Positions 1-6,773 are shown, counted from the stretch's first letter. The stretch: DNA of 7,301 bases from JASMTM01 sp046483075 (GCA_046483075.1 JAWODV010000031.1:1-7301); one strand, 5' to 3'. Program-made: numbers and translations. Notes: generated from the letters alone by a model not told the origin.

Positions 1-74
1 TCATAAACAATCCTACCTTTTATGTATTCAATATTGAGTACTGGTTTTACGTTTTCCAAACTTGTAATTTTCAT
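1..74 (-). CDS. 5' end of an unidentified protein (24 codons, cut by window edge)
   Basis: Only the start of this leftward gene lies in the window. The ATG at 74-72 is preceded by a perfect AGGAGG (86-81) with a six-base spacer, which makes the start convincing. The visible residues begin MKITSLENVKPVLNIEYIKG and stay open to the edge. There is no signal peptide or membrane segment in this part, so a soluble protein is likely. The short basic-hydrophobic beginning would fit a small cupin-like or enzyme domain, but 24 residues cannot identify a family and I assign no function. The gene is divergent from proA and has its own predicted -10 box with an adjacent inverted repeat, so it may be separately regulated. 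Confidence 0.6.
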   Translation of the reverse strand, partial: MKITSLENVKPVLNIEYIKGRIVY

Positions 75-130
75 GCTATACCTCCTAATTAATTATCTGT
101 TCAATTTAATCATATAACATGCCCAAAAAA

Positions 131-136
131 ATTATA
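131..136 (-). promoter_or_regulatory. Predicted -10 box for the leftmost gene
   Basis: Read on the minus strand this is a perfect TATAAT, about 57 bases upstream of the ATG at 74. The hexamer 17 bases further upstream (TAGTTC) is a poor -35 match, which would suit a promoter needing an activator or held by a repressor. The inverted repeat at 138-151 fills most of the would-be spacer. This is a prediction from consensus only. Confidence 0.4.
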
Positions 137-137
137 A

Positions 138-151
138 GTAACAGATGTTAC
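138..151. promoter_or_regulatory. Perfect inverted repeat, candidate operator
   Basis: GTAACA-GA-TGTTAC has two perfect 6-base arms around a 2-base centre. It lies one base upstream of the minus-strand TATAAT (131-136), between the -10 and -35 positions of the leftmost gene. A dimeric regulator bound here would overlap RNA polymerase. It ends about 50 bases before the proA -35, so its likely target is the leftward gene. The cognate regulator is unknown. Confidence 0.4.
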
Positions 152-199
152 CTGAACTATTTTTCAAGCTTATCGGCACTTAAAGCTAAAAAAATGCTA

Positions 200-228
200 T
201 TTACCTATAACAATTAGGTTCGTATTAT
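200..228 (+). promoter_or_regulatory. Predicted sigma-70/sigma-A promoter of proA-proB
   Basis: TTTACC (200-205) and TATTAT (223-228) are separated by exactly 17 bases, with four of six and five of six consensus matches. Transcription would begin near 235, leaving a leader of about 40 bases before the proA ATG. I saw no T-box, riboswitch or leader peptide in so short a leader. Confidence 0.5.
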
Positions 229-262
229 ATTCATATGATAAAATTCATAAAATAAAAATTTT

Positions 263-268
263 GAGGTG
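263..268 (+). promoter_or_regulatory. Ribosome binding site that decides the proA start
   Basis: GAGGTG sits six bases before the ATG at 275. The longest open frame could begin at a GTG (266-268), but that codon is part of this Shine-Dalgarno sequence, so the ATG at 275 is preferred. Confidence 0.7.
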
Positions 269-274
269 TATGGT

Positions 275-1516
275 ATGTCTGAAGTTTTTAAAAAAGCGAA
301 AAAAGTCAAAGATGCCAGTGAACTGTTGAAATTATCCACAACAAAAGAAAAAAATATCGCTCTATCATTAATTGCAGAAGCTCTTTATCAAAGAAAAGAA
401 AAAATTCTTAAAAACAATGAAATAGATGTTATGAAAGCAAGACAGAAAGGATTTAAGGAATCTCTTATTGACAGATTATTGATAAATAAGAAACGAGTAG
501 AAGAAATGATAGAAGCATGTCATAGAATAGTGAATCTTAGAGATCCTGTTGGTAATGTTATAACCTCATGGAAATCAAAAGATCTTAGAATTTCTAAAAT
601 TAGAGTTCCAATTGGAGCAATAGGTATTATCTATGAATCAAGACCCAATGTAACTGTGGATACAGTTATCTTGTCTTTAAAAGCAGGTAATTCGATTTTA
701 CTCCGCGGTGGAAGTGATGCATTGAGATCTAATATTGCGCTTGTTGAAGCTATAAAGGAAGGACTTAATAATTCTTCTATACCTGACGAAGCAGTAGAAA
801 TAATAAAAGATACAAACAGGGAGCTTGTAGATGAGATGCTTCATTTAAACAAATTTCTTTCTTTAATGATTCCCAGGGGTGGTTCTTCACTGATTAAATT
901 TGTTACAGAAAATTCTACAGTACCAGTTTTAGAAACCGGTGTGGGAAACTGCCATATATTTGTTGACGAAAGCGCAGATTTAGAAAAATCGGTTAAAGTC
1001 ATTGATAACGCAAAAACTCAAAGACCAGGTACTTGCAATGCAGTAGAAAAAGTTCTGGTGCATAAAAATGTTTCGAATGATTTTTTACCCAGGCTTTTTG
1101 AGCGATTAACTGAAAAAAATGTGGAAGTTAGAGGCTGCAAAAGAACCTGTGAAATTATTGAAGCTTCTCAAGCTAATAATGATGATTGGAGAGAGGAGTA
1201 TTTGGACTATATTTTGGCAATAAAAGTAGTTGATAGTTTTGATGAGGCAATAACCCATATTCTTAATTATTCTAGTGGTCATTCTGAAGCAATACTGACT
1301 GAGAGCATAGCAAATGCAAAAAAATTTGCAGATCTAATTGATTCTGCTGTGGTGTATATTAACGCATCAACACGTTTCACTGATGGAGGTCAATTTGGTT
1401 TTGGTGGTGAAATGGGGATAAGCACTCAAAAATTACATGCTCGAGGACCAATCGGCTTGGAGGAATTAACATCGTATAAATATGTAATATTGGGTAATTA
1501 TGAAGTGAGAGATTGA
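275..1516 (+). CDS. proA: Glutamate-5-semialdehyde dehydrogenase (gamma-glutamyl phosphate reductase)
   Basis: ProA is a cytoplasmic NADPH enzyme that reduces gamma-glutamyl phosphate, the product of ProB, to glutamate-5-semialdehyde, which cyclises to the direct precursor of proline. The 413-residue product matches the usual family length (E. coli about 417). Visible family blocks are IIYESRPNVTVD at about 118-129, LLRGGSDA at about 142-149, IPRGGSSLI at about 199-207, the catalytic-cysteine block RPGTCNA with Cys254, and the C-terminal GGEMGISTQKLHARGPIG at about 377-394. This is the aldehyde dehydrogenase fold with an intact active-site cysteine. The ATG at 275 is chosen over an in-frame GTG at 266 because of the GAGGTG ribosome site. 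The stop is one base before the proB start, so the two are co-transcribed and probably coupled. The order proA-proB is the reverse of the familiar proBA. Confidence 0.97.
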   Translation: MSEVFKKAKKVKDASELLKLSTTKEKNIALSLIAEALYQRKEKILKNNEIDVMKARQKGFKESLIDRLLINKKRVEEMIEACHRIVNLRDPVGNVITSWKSKDLRISKIRVPIGAIGIIYESRPNVTVDTVILSLKAGNSILLRGGSDALRSNIALVEAIKEGLNNSSIPDEAVEIIKDTNRELVDEMLHLNKFLSLMIPRGGSSLIKFVTENSTVPVLETGVGNCHIFVDESADLEKSVKVIDNAKTQRPGTCNAVEKVLVHKNVSNDFLPRLFERLTEKNVEVRGCKRTCEIIEASQANNDDWREEYLDYILAIKVVDSFDEAITHILNYSSGHSEAILTESIANAKKFADLIDSAVVYINASTRFTDGGQFGFGGEMGISTQKLHARGPIGLEELTSYKYVILGNYEVRD

Positions 1517-1517
1517 T

Positions 1518-2582
1518 ATGTCAAAAATTGTAATTAAAGTAGGAAGCAATTTATTAGTTGATGGCACTGGAAAAATAAATAAAAGTTATATCACAGACCT
1601 TGCAAGGACTGTTAATACATTGCTCATTGAAGGAAACAAATTAGTTATAGTTACTTCAGGTGCGCGTGCAGCAGGCTATGGAGTTGTAACTGGGAAAATT
1701 GAGCTAGAAGACCTTTACGTCAAACAGGCATTGTGTGCGATAGGACAGGTGCAACTAATGAATATATATGAAACAATTTTTGATTTGTATAATATAAAAG
1801 TTGCACAACTTCTAATAACAAGAGATGATTTTAGTGATAGGAAGAGATTCCTGAATTTAAGGAACACCCTTATAGGATTGCTAGAAATGGGTTTTGTGCC
1901 CATAGTGAATGAGAATGATACTTTATCGACAGATGAAATTACTTTTGGAGATAATGACATACTGGCTTCAATGTTTTCAATAGGATGGCAGAGTGATTAT
2001 TTGTTTCTACTTACAACTGTAGATGGAGTTTTTGACAAAACTGGAAAACTGATAAATAGATTTGATTATAAAGCGCAATTTAGAGAGTATAAAAGTAACG
2101 GCTGGGGTACAGGAGGAATAAGAACAAAAATTAGGGCTGCAAAGGCTGCTTCAGCAACGGGTGTATTGAGTTATATAGTTGATGGAAAAGATGTAACTAA
2201 TATTTTGAGATGTAAAAGAAACGAAAAACTGGGCACCAAGTTTCCTGCAAGAAAAAATCTTAAATCGCGAAAAGCATGGATAGGATTTCTTTCAGAGCCA
2301 AAAGGTAAGGTAAAGGTAAATAAAGGAGCTGAAAAAGCTTTGAGAGAATCTGGAAGTTTATTACCTGTAGGGATAGTAAGATGTTCAGGAAAATTCGCAA
2401 GAGGAGATATTGTCGAGGTTTTGAACATTAATAAAGAGATAATCGGAAGAGGTATTACAAATTTCACAGGCGAAGAAACTACAAAAATTATGGGATATCA
2501 GAGCAATCAGCTTTCTGAAAAATTGGGTTATAGTTGTACTAAGGTATTCATACATGCTGATAATTTTTGGAAAAATAATTAA
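1518..2582 (+). CDS. proB: Glutamate 5-kinase with C-terminal PUA domain
   Basis: ProB phosphorylates glutamate with ATP to gamma-glutamyl phosphate, the committed and normally proline-inhibited step of proline synthesis. The 354 residues comprise an N-terminal amino acid kinase domain (about 1-250) and a PUA domain (about 262-350), as in long-form ProB. Visible motifs are IVIKVGSN (4-11), VTSGARAAG (45-53, usual form SSGAIAAG), VNENDT (130-135), FGDND (143-147) and GTGGIRTK (197-204). The stretch between the nucleotide-site TTVDGVF (166-172) and GTGG is about ten residues shorter than in E. coli ProB as I recall it, and lacks the ADPRxNP motif there. The ATG follows the proA stop as TGA-T-ATG, with only a weak GTGAGAG nearby, so ribosomes probably reinitiate after proA. 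The glutamate-5-kinase call is secure from the motifs, the PUA domain and the proA neighbour. Confidence 0.95.
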   Translation: MSKIVIKVGSNLLVDGTGKINKSYITDLARTVNTLLIEGNKLVIVTSGARAAGYGVVTGKIELEDLYVKQALCAIGQVQLMNIYETIFDLYNIKVAQLLITRDDFSDRKRFLNLRNTLIGLLEMGFVPIVNENDTLSTDEITFGDNDILASMFSIGWQSDYLFLLTTVDGVFDKTGKLINRFDYKAQFREYKSNGWGTGGIRTKIRAAKAASATGVLSYIVDGKDVTNILRCKRNEKLGTKFPARKNLKSRKAWIGFLSEPKGKVKVNKGAEKALRESGSLLPVGIVRCSGKFARGDIVEVLNINKEIIGRGITNFTGEETTKIMGYQSNQLSEKLGYSCTKVFIHADNFWKNN

Positions 2583-2664
2583 TATTGCATTTCATATTGA
2601 GAGTCATTTCTTTTTTTAAAATGAAAAATTTTATTCTAAAAATATATCTGGAAAGGATTAGAAA

Positions 2665-3357
2665 ATGAAAACTATAGGCATTATTGGCGGAATGAGTCCT
2701 GAATCAACAATCGAATATTACAGATACATAGTGCATCGTTATGTAAGCAATTATGGAGATTCATCTTATCCAAAAATCATTATTCACAGTGTTAGTTTTC
2801 AACAATTCATAAACTGGATGAACACTAATAATACTGAAGCAATAGAAGAAAGTCTGTTAATTGCAGCGCAATCACTTGAAAGTGCCGGTGCTGATTTTTT
2901 AATAGTGGCAACAAATACAATGCATCTATATGTAGATAGAATTAGAGAAGAATGCAATCTATATTTTCTCGAAATAACTGAAGTAGTTAAACAACTTATT
3001 CTTAATAAAAACTACAAAAAAGTTGGAGTAATAGGCACAAAAACATGCATGGAAAAAGGGCTATATCAAAAGGCATTGGAAGAATCTGGTATTGAAGTTA
3101 TTGTGCCTTCAGAAAAGGAAAGATCGTTCATTAACAGTGTCATTTTCAATGAGCTTACCAAAGGAATCTTCCTTCCAAAAAGAAAGAAACAGTTTGAAAA
3201 TATAATCAACTCGCTAAAAGAAAGAGGAGCCAGAGCTGTTATCATGGGTTGTACAGAAATCCCACTGCTAATGAGAGATCATAATATGGATATTGATCTA
3301 ATTGACACAACCAGTTTACACGCTCAGAAGGCTCTTGAATATGCGATAAAAGAATAA
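2665..3357 (+). CDS. Aspartate/glutamate racemase family protein, YgeA type
   Basis: A cofactor-independent amino acid racemase of 230 residues, the usual family length. It has two similar halves, each offering one residue at the active site. The N-terminal block is IGIIGGMSPEST (4-15). The first catalytic block reads ATNTMH (82-87) with Thr83 where most aspartate racemases have cysteine. The second reads MGCTEI (194-199) with Cys196. A Thr/Cys pair is what I recall for E. coli YgeA, reported as an L-aspartate/glutamate-specific (later broader) racemase, so that is the closest guess. Start choice: ATG at 2665 after GGAAAGGA (about 2650-2657). The gene ends with two tandem TAA codons. It follows proB by 82 bases on the same strand and may share its transcript. 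It could supply D-glutamate or D-aspartate, or interconvert them for use; the substrate cannot be read from sequence. Confidence 0.88.
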   Translation: MKTIGIIGGMSPESTIEYYRYIVHRYVSNYGDSSYPKIIIHSVSFQQFINWMNTNNTEAIEESLLIAAQSLESAGADFLIVATNTMHLYVDRIREECNLYFLEITEVVKQLILNKNYKKVGVIGTKTCMEKGLYQKALEESGIEVIVPSEKERSFINSVIFNELTKGIFLPKRKKQFENIINSLKERGARAVIMGCTEIPLLMRDHNMDIDLIDTTSLHAQKALEYAIKE

Positions 3358-3395
3358 TAATTGAATTTGTTTTTGAATTACTATCAGTTATCAAA

Positions 3396-4085
3396 TCATT
3401 TACTTAAAATATCCATCTCGATTCTACCGTCGCGTAGCTCGATTATTCTGTCAGTGCGCTCTGCAATTTTACGGTCGTGTGTGATGATAACAAAGGTTGT
3501 TTTAAATTCCTCATGAATTTTTCTAAGTGTTTTGTAAATGGATTCAGTTGTATCACTATCAAGATTACCTGTTGGTTCATCAGCTAGCACGATCTTGGGA
3601 TTGTTCATAAGAGCTCTTGCTATTGCTGTGCGCTGCTGTTGGCCACCTGACATTTTATTTGCCATATTGTCTTTGACCTTGTAGATACCAACTAAATTTG
3701 TTAGTTCTACTGCTCTTTCCACCACTTCATTAGGAGGTTTCGAATCAGAAATAAAATATGGCATTAGAATATTTTCCAGAGCTGTAAATTCAGGAATTAG
3801 ATAATGGAATTGAAAAACAAATCCAATTGTTTTGTTTCTAATTTCAGAAAGCTGATTCTTTTTCATCTTATAGGTGGGATTACCCTCGATTACAACATCC
3901 CCATTTGTTGGTTTATCGAGTGTACCCATAATATTCATTAAAGTACTTTTACCACTGCCAGACTGGCCGATAATGGATATAAAAGAGCTCTCCTTTATAT
4001 TGAGGTTTATTTTAAACAAAACCTGTGTTTTTATTGCTTCGCCATAAAATTTATCAATATCTATTAGCTGGATAATATTATCCAT
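3396..4085 (-). CDS. ABC transporter ATP-binding protein, MacB/LolD class
   Basis: The cytoplasmic ATPase of an ABC system, 229 residues, the normal length for the MacB/LolD/FtsE group. All motor motifs are present: Walker A GQSGSGKST (40-48), Q-loop FVFQF with Gln92, signature MSGGQQQR (145-152), Walker B IVLADEP with Asp169-Glu170, D-loop NLDS (174-177) and switch His203 in ITHD. The Phe-Gln-Phe-His after the Q-loop and the LADEPTGNLD block are typical of partners of FtsX-like permeases, which work as mechanotransmitters or exporters and not importers. It is the last gene of the four-gene operon. Its ATG overlaps the permease stop by 8 bases, and GAGGTGAT (4098-4091) provides a good ribosome site. 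Substrate unknown: peptides, lipoproteins or lipids are all possible for this class. Confidence 0.95.
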   Translation of the reverse strand: MDNIIQLIDIDKFYGEAIKTQVLFKINLNIKESSFISIIGQSGSGKSTLMNIMGTLDKPTNGDVVIEGNPTYKMKKNQLSEIRNKTIGFVFQFHYLIPEFTALENILMPYFISDSKPPNEVVERAVELTNLVGIYKVKDNMANKMSGGQQQRTAIARALMNNPKIVLADEPTGNLDSDTTESIYKTLRKIHEEFKTTFVIITHDRKIAERTDRIIELRDGRIEMDILSK

Positions 4086-5238
4086 TTCTTATCACCTCAA
4101 CAGGACTAAGCTTTGAAGATTTTCTTGCTGGTGAAACAGCTGCAATAATAGCAACAAAAATAGCAATAATACCTGAAATGGTAATGAAGGTTGGGTCAAT
4201 TAAAATATCTACTACTGGAGTACCATCGGGATTTACTGCAAATTTGGTGAATGAATAGGACAAACCAAGACCAAATAGAATTCCAAAAATTGCACCAAAA
4301 AGACCTAAAATCAGACCCTGGAAAAGAAAAACGAGACTTGCCAGAGAATCTTTAAGTCCCATTGCTTTAAGTATACCTATTTGTTTTGATCGTTGAACAA
4401 CAGAAATAGCCAGAATACTTGAAATGCCTAATGCTACAGCCACAAGAACAAAAACTTGAATCATCAGGCTGGAAATATCCTGCCCCTGCAATCCTGAAAG
4501 TAGCTGTTTATTCTGGTCTTTCCAATTTGTTATGTTGAGGGATGAATCAATTCTTTCTGAGATATTAGAAGCCAGTTCATCAGCAATAAATACATCTTTT
4601 ATTTGCATTTCGATTTGGGAAACACCATTATCAAGGTTTGAGAAGCTTTGAACTGCACTGAGATTGCTTATTAACCAACTTTTATTTAAACTTGCTACAT
4701 TTAGATCAAATATTCCACTGACACTGAACTCTTTACTCTCATTGGAAGAATTTACAAGTAATATCGAATCATTTATAGTTAGTCCAAACTCTTCAGAAAA
4801 CTCCTTTCCCATAAGAATTTCGTTTTCATTCTTGGGCAATTCCCCATTTACTTTGTTTGAAAATTCGTAAATGCCATTTGCACGGTTGAAATCAAAACCT
4901 CTGAGCAGTGAATTTTGGCTTGAACTTAAAATTACAAACACTGGTATTTCCGCAACAGGAGATATAACAGTAATTTTTGTTGGAAGCTCCGCTGAATTTT
5001 CCAGTGTGGTAATAATTTCATTCCAGTTATCAATAGAGTTGTCGTTATTGGAAGGTTTAATCGTAACCTGAGAGGAATTGCCCACAGTACTGTCAATAAG
5101 GCTTTCCTGCAGACCCTGAATCAGCGAACCAATAAAAACCTGTACGGCTACTCCAATAGCTATTCCGAGTATTATAAGCAGTGTTTGTTTTTTGCTTGAT
5201 GAAAGGAATCTCAAAGCAATTTTGAATGCAAGTCTCAT
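4078..5238 (-). CDS. ABC transporter permease, FtsX/MacB family
   Basis: A 386-residue membrane protein with the four-helix MacB/LolC layout. TM1 lies at about 19-40, after a positively charged start (MRLAFKIALRFLSSSKK). A large extracytoplasmic MacB-like domain covers about 45-255. TM2 is at about 258-281, TM3 at about 299-328 and TM4 at about 350-369. Conserved cytoplasmic pieces are QIGILKAMGL (286-295), the usual contact with the ATPase, and PARKSSKLSPVEVIR (370-384). Such permeases act as dimers with the neighbouring ATPase. The start codon overlaps the stop of the cobalamin-binding gene as ATGA, so translation is probably coupled; only a weak AAGGGA lies upstream. No periplasmic adaptor (MacA-like) gene is in the window. 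Whether this is an exporter or a signal-coupling device cannot be told. Confidence 0.93.
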   Translation of the reverse strand: MRLAFKIALRFLSSSKKQTLLIILGIAIGVAVQVFIGSLIQGLQESLIDSTVGNSSQVTIKPSNNDNSIDNWNEIITTLENSAELPTKITVISPVAEIPVFVILSSSQNSLLRGFDFNRANGIYEFSNKVNGELPKNENEILMGKEFSEEFGLTINDSILLVNSSNESKEFSVSGIFDLNVASLNKSWLISNLSAVQSFSNLDNGVSQIEMQIKDVFIADELASNISERIDSSLNITNWKDQNKQLLSGLQGQDISSLMIQVFVLVAVALGISSILAISVVQRSKQIGILKAMGLKDSLASLVFLFQGLILGLFGAIFGILFGLGLSYSFTKFAVNPDGTPVVDILIDPTFITISGIIAIFVAIIAAVSPARKSSKLSPVEVIRNG

Positions 5239-5882
5239 ATATCATCATTTCCCTTAAGAGTTGAGATATCATTGATATTTTCAATAAAGTAATCAGCTCC
5301 AAGTTCTAAGTATTTTTCTTTCCTTTCAAGAAATGCCCTACCGCCAACTACAATTTTAGTTTTAGGAGAAAACTTTTTAATCTCATGTATGAGTTTTTTA
5401 GTTTTGAACAGGTGATAGTAATTAGTAACACTTATGGCAATGTAGTCAAGTTCATGAATTTTTATGGCTTCAATGAAAGACTCAGCTGGTGTATTACTAC
5501 CCACAAAGACCGACTTAAAACCATTCAAAGTGAAGTAATCCGTAACTATACGTGCGCCTATCTCATGTTGCTCATCAGGTGGACAAACAACTGCTACTGT
5601 CTTTTCAGAACTTTCTGAGATTTTTTCTTTTGCTTTAAGCACGAATGGATAACATCCCTCAATTATAGATCTGATTATAGAACTTCTGATATGTTCCTGC
5701 CATATACACAGTTTGTTATTTTCGTGGTCACAATTCCAGTTATTTAGCGAAGGTTTGAGTACTTGTTCATATAGATCAACCACACCTAAGGTTTCGTTAT
5801 TTAGTAAATCTATTGCAAAATTAAATGCTTTTTCTTTGTCATATGTATTTAAAAGATTAATAAAATCTTCGTATATACTCAT
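5235..5882 (-). CDS. Stand-alone cobalamin-binding protein, CarH/methionine-synthase-like B12 module
   Basis: A soluble 215-residue protein made only of a B12 module. A helical cap lies at about 1-90 and a Rossmann-like B12-binding domain at about 93-210. The cobalt-ligating motif reads PPDEQHEIGA (101-110), so the lower-ligand His106 sits in ExHxxG where classical DxHxxG has Asp. Later come the glycine turn VGSNTP (127-132), the Ser-x-Thr element ISVTN (150-154) and VVGG (178-181). As I recall, Thermus CarH has a very similar PPGERHEIGA block and a cap motif W-x9-EH. Here the cap shows Trp49 and CIWQEH (59-64), giving Trp, 13 residues, then Glu63-His64. No MerR/HTH domain and no methyltransferase domain is present. 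AAAGGAG (about 5895-5889) supports the ATG. It lies 19 bp after the reductase gene and overlaps the permease by 4 bp. It could be an adenosylcobalamin or light sensor, or a corrinoid carrier; the role is open. Confidence 0.85.
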   Translation of the reverse strand: MSIYEDFINLLNTYDKEKAFNFAIDLLNNETLGVVDLYEQVLKPSLNNWNCDHENNKLCIWQEHIRSSIIRSIIEGCYPFVLKAKEKISESSEKTVAVVCPPDEQHEIGARIVTDYFTLNGFKSVFVGSNTPAESFIEAIKIHELDYIAISVTNYYHLFKTKKLIHEIKKFSPKTKIVVGGRAFLERKEKYLELGADYFIENINDISTLKGNDDI

Positions 5883-5901
5883 GTTTTTCTCCTTTCAATA
5901 A

Positions 5902-6720
5902 TTAATTTTTACTCAAGAACCGAAGTTCATCGCTGCTTAGTTTTATGTCCGCAGCCTTTAAATTTTCCCGAAGATGGTTGATATTAGTAGATTTTGGGAT
6001 CGTTAAAACTCTTTCTTTATTGAGCAACCATGCAAGCATCAATTGATATATAGATGAATTATGATTATTTGCTACAACAGTTAGCTTTCTTCTTGTTTCA
6101 GATGAAAGATTTGTTCTTTCAAGAGGAGAGTATGCAGTTAATGTGATTCCTTGTTCAATACAATAAGGCAATAATTCTCTCTCGGGTTCTCTATGCTCCA
6201 TATTAAATAAAACCTGATTGTTTACCACCTGATAATCAGAAATTTCTATGGCTTTTTCTAGTAATGACGTATCAAAATTCGAAACACCAACATGCTTAAT
6301 TAGCCCCTTAGATTTAACTTCCATCATGACTTCGAGGGTTTCATTTAACGGTATTTCAGAACTGGGCCAGTGAATTAAGTAGAGATCAACGTAATCTAAA
6401 TTTAATCTTTTCAATGAACCTGATAATGCTTTTGGTAATTCAATTTTTGAGAGATGATTAGGCCAAACCTTTGTTACAATAAAGAGTTTATCCCGATTAA
6501 AATTTTTAATAGCTTCTCCAACTAATTCCTCAGTATGTCCGGAAGCATAATATTCTGCCGTATCTATAAGTTTGTAACCAATTCCGATTGCTTTTTCAAT
6601 CGTTTTTATTAGTTGTGAATCATTTGTTCGATCTGCATTTTCCAGTCCTCCAATTCCCCATGTCCCCAATCCTATTGCGGGAATTTTTTCTCCTGTTTTT
6701 CCCAGTTCTTTGTAAATCAA
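5902..6720 (-). CDS. Aldo/keto reductase
   Basis: A cytoplasmic NAD(P)H-dependent oxidoreductase of 272 residues with the TIM-barrel aldo/keto reductase fold, close to the usual family length. The catalytic tetrad is complete: Asp53 and Tyr58 in DTAEYYASGHTEE, Lys84 in IVTKVWP and His117 in LIHWP. Other family marks are GLGTWGIGG near the N-terminus, VGVSNF (about 144-149) and the cofactor-phosphate block IPKSTNINHLREN (about 241-253). The start is a TTG at 6720-6718, chosen because GGGAGG lies seven bases upstream. An upstream in-frame TTG at 6735 would place the ribosome site inside the gene, so the 277-residue version is less likely. It is the first gene of the operon with the cobalamin-binding protein and the ABC transporter. 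It probably reduces a carbonyl or detoxifies an aldehyde; the substrate is not predictable. Confidence 0.93.
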   Translation of the reverse strand: MIYKELGKTGEKIPAIGLGTWGIGGLENADRTNDSQLIKTIEKAIGIGYKLIDTAEYYASGHTEELVGEAIKNFNRDKLFIVTKVWPNHLSKIELPKALSGSLKRLNLDYVDLYLIHWPSSEIPLNETLEVMMEVKSKGLIKHVGVSNFDTSLLEKAIEISDYQVVNNQVLFNMEHREPERELLPYCIEQGITLTAYSPLERTNLSSETRRKLTVVANNHNSSIYQLMLAWLLNKERVLTIPKSTNINHLRENLKAADIKLSSDELRFLSKN

Positions 6721-6725
6721 AATTA

Positions 6726-6733
6726 CACCTCCC
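6726..6733 (-). promoter_or_regulatory. Ribosome binding site that decides the reductase start
   Basis: On the minus strand GGGAGGTG is followed by five bases and then TTG (6720-6718). This strong site argues for the rare TTG start over the longer frame beginning at 6735, whose first codons would be the ribosome site itself. Confidence 0.7.
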
Positions 6734-6744
6734 AATTACTACAG

Positions 6745-6773
6745 TTTATAATTATTCTACATTAAAAGAACAA
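6745..6773 (-). promoter_or_regulatory. Predicted promoter of the reductase/cobalamin/ABC operon
   Basis: On the minus strand TTGTTC (6773-6768) and TATAAA (6750-6745) are 17 bases apart. The -10 matches five of six, the -35 only three of six. Transcription would begin near 6738, giving a very short leader that starts almost at the ribosome site. Prediction only; alternative hexamers exist in this AT-rich gap. Confidence 0.35.

Noticed and set aside
75..274. Riboswitch, T-box or leader peptide upstream of proA
   Set aside because: The predicted leader is only about 40 bases and shows no conserved T-box or riboswitch core and no run of proline codons.
1715..2467. Minus-strand open frames inside proB (1715-1960 and 2171-2467)
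   Set aside because: They lie wholly opposite a well-conserved gene, have no ribosome sites or recognisable motifs and are shadows of its codon pattern.
2583..2664. Separate promoter for the racemase
   Set aside because: TATTCT (2632-2637) and TTGAGA (2598-2603) are present, but no -35/-10 pair has acceptable spacing. Read-through from proB is equally likely.
3358..3395. Possible bidirectional terminator between the converging racemase and ATPase genes
   Set aside because: Only a five-pair AT-rich stem (TTTGA/TCAAA) with a 14-base loop can be drawn, with no GC-rich stem followed by a T run. Not supportable as a terminator.
4070..4083. Perfect 14-base palindrome GGATAATATTATCC at the permease-stop/ATPase-start overlap
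   Set aside because: It is made of the first ATPase codons (Asp-Asn-Ile-Ile) in an AT-rich gene. The hairpin would have only five weak pairs around a four-base loop, so chance is the simplest explanation.
4664..5071. Plus-strand open frames opposite the permease gene
   Set aside because: They have low-complexity Ser/Leu/Phe composition typical of antisense frames and no family resemblance.
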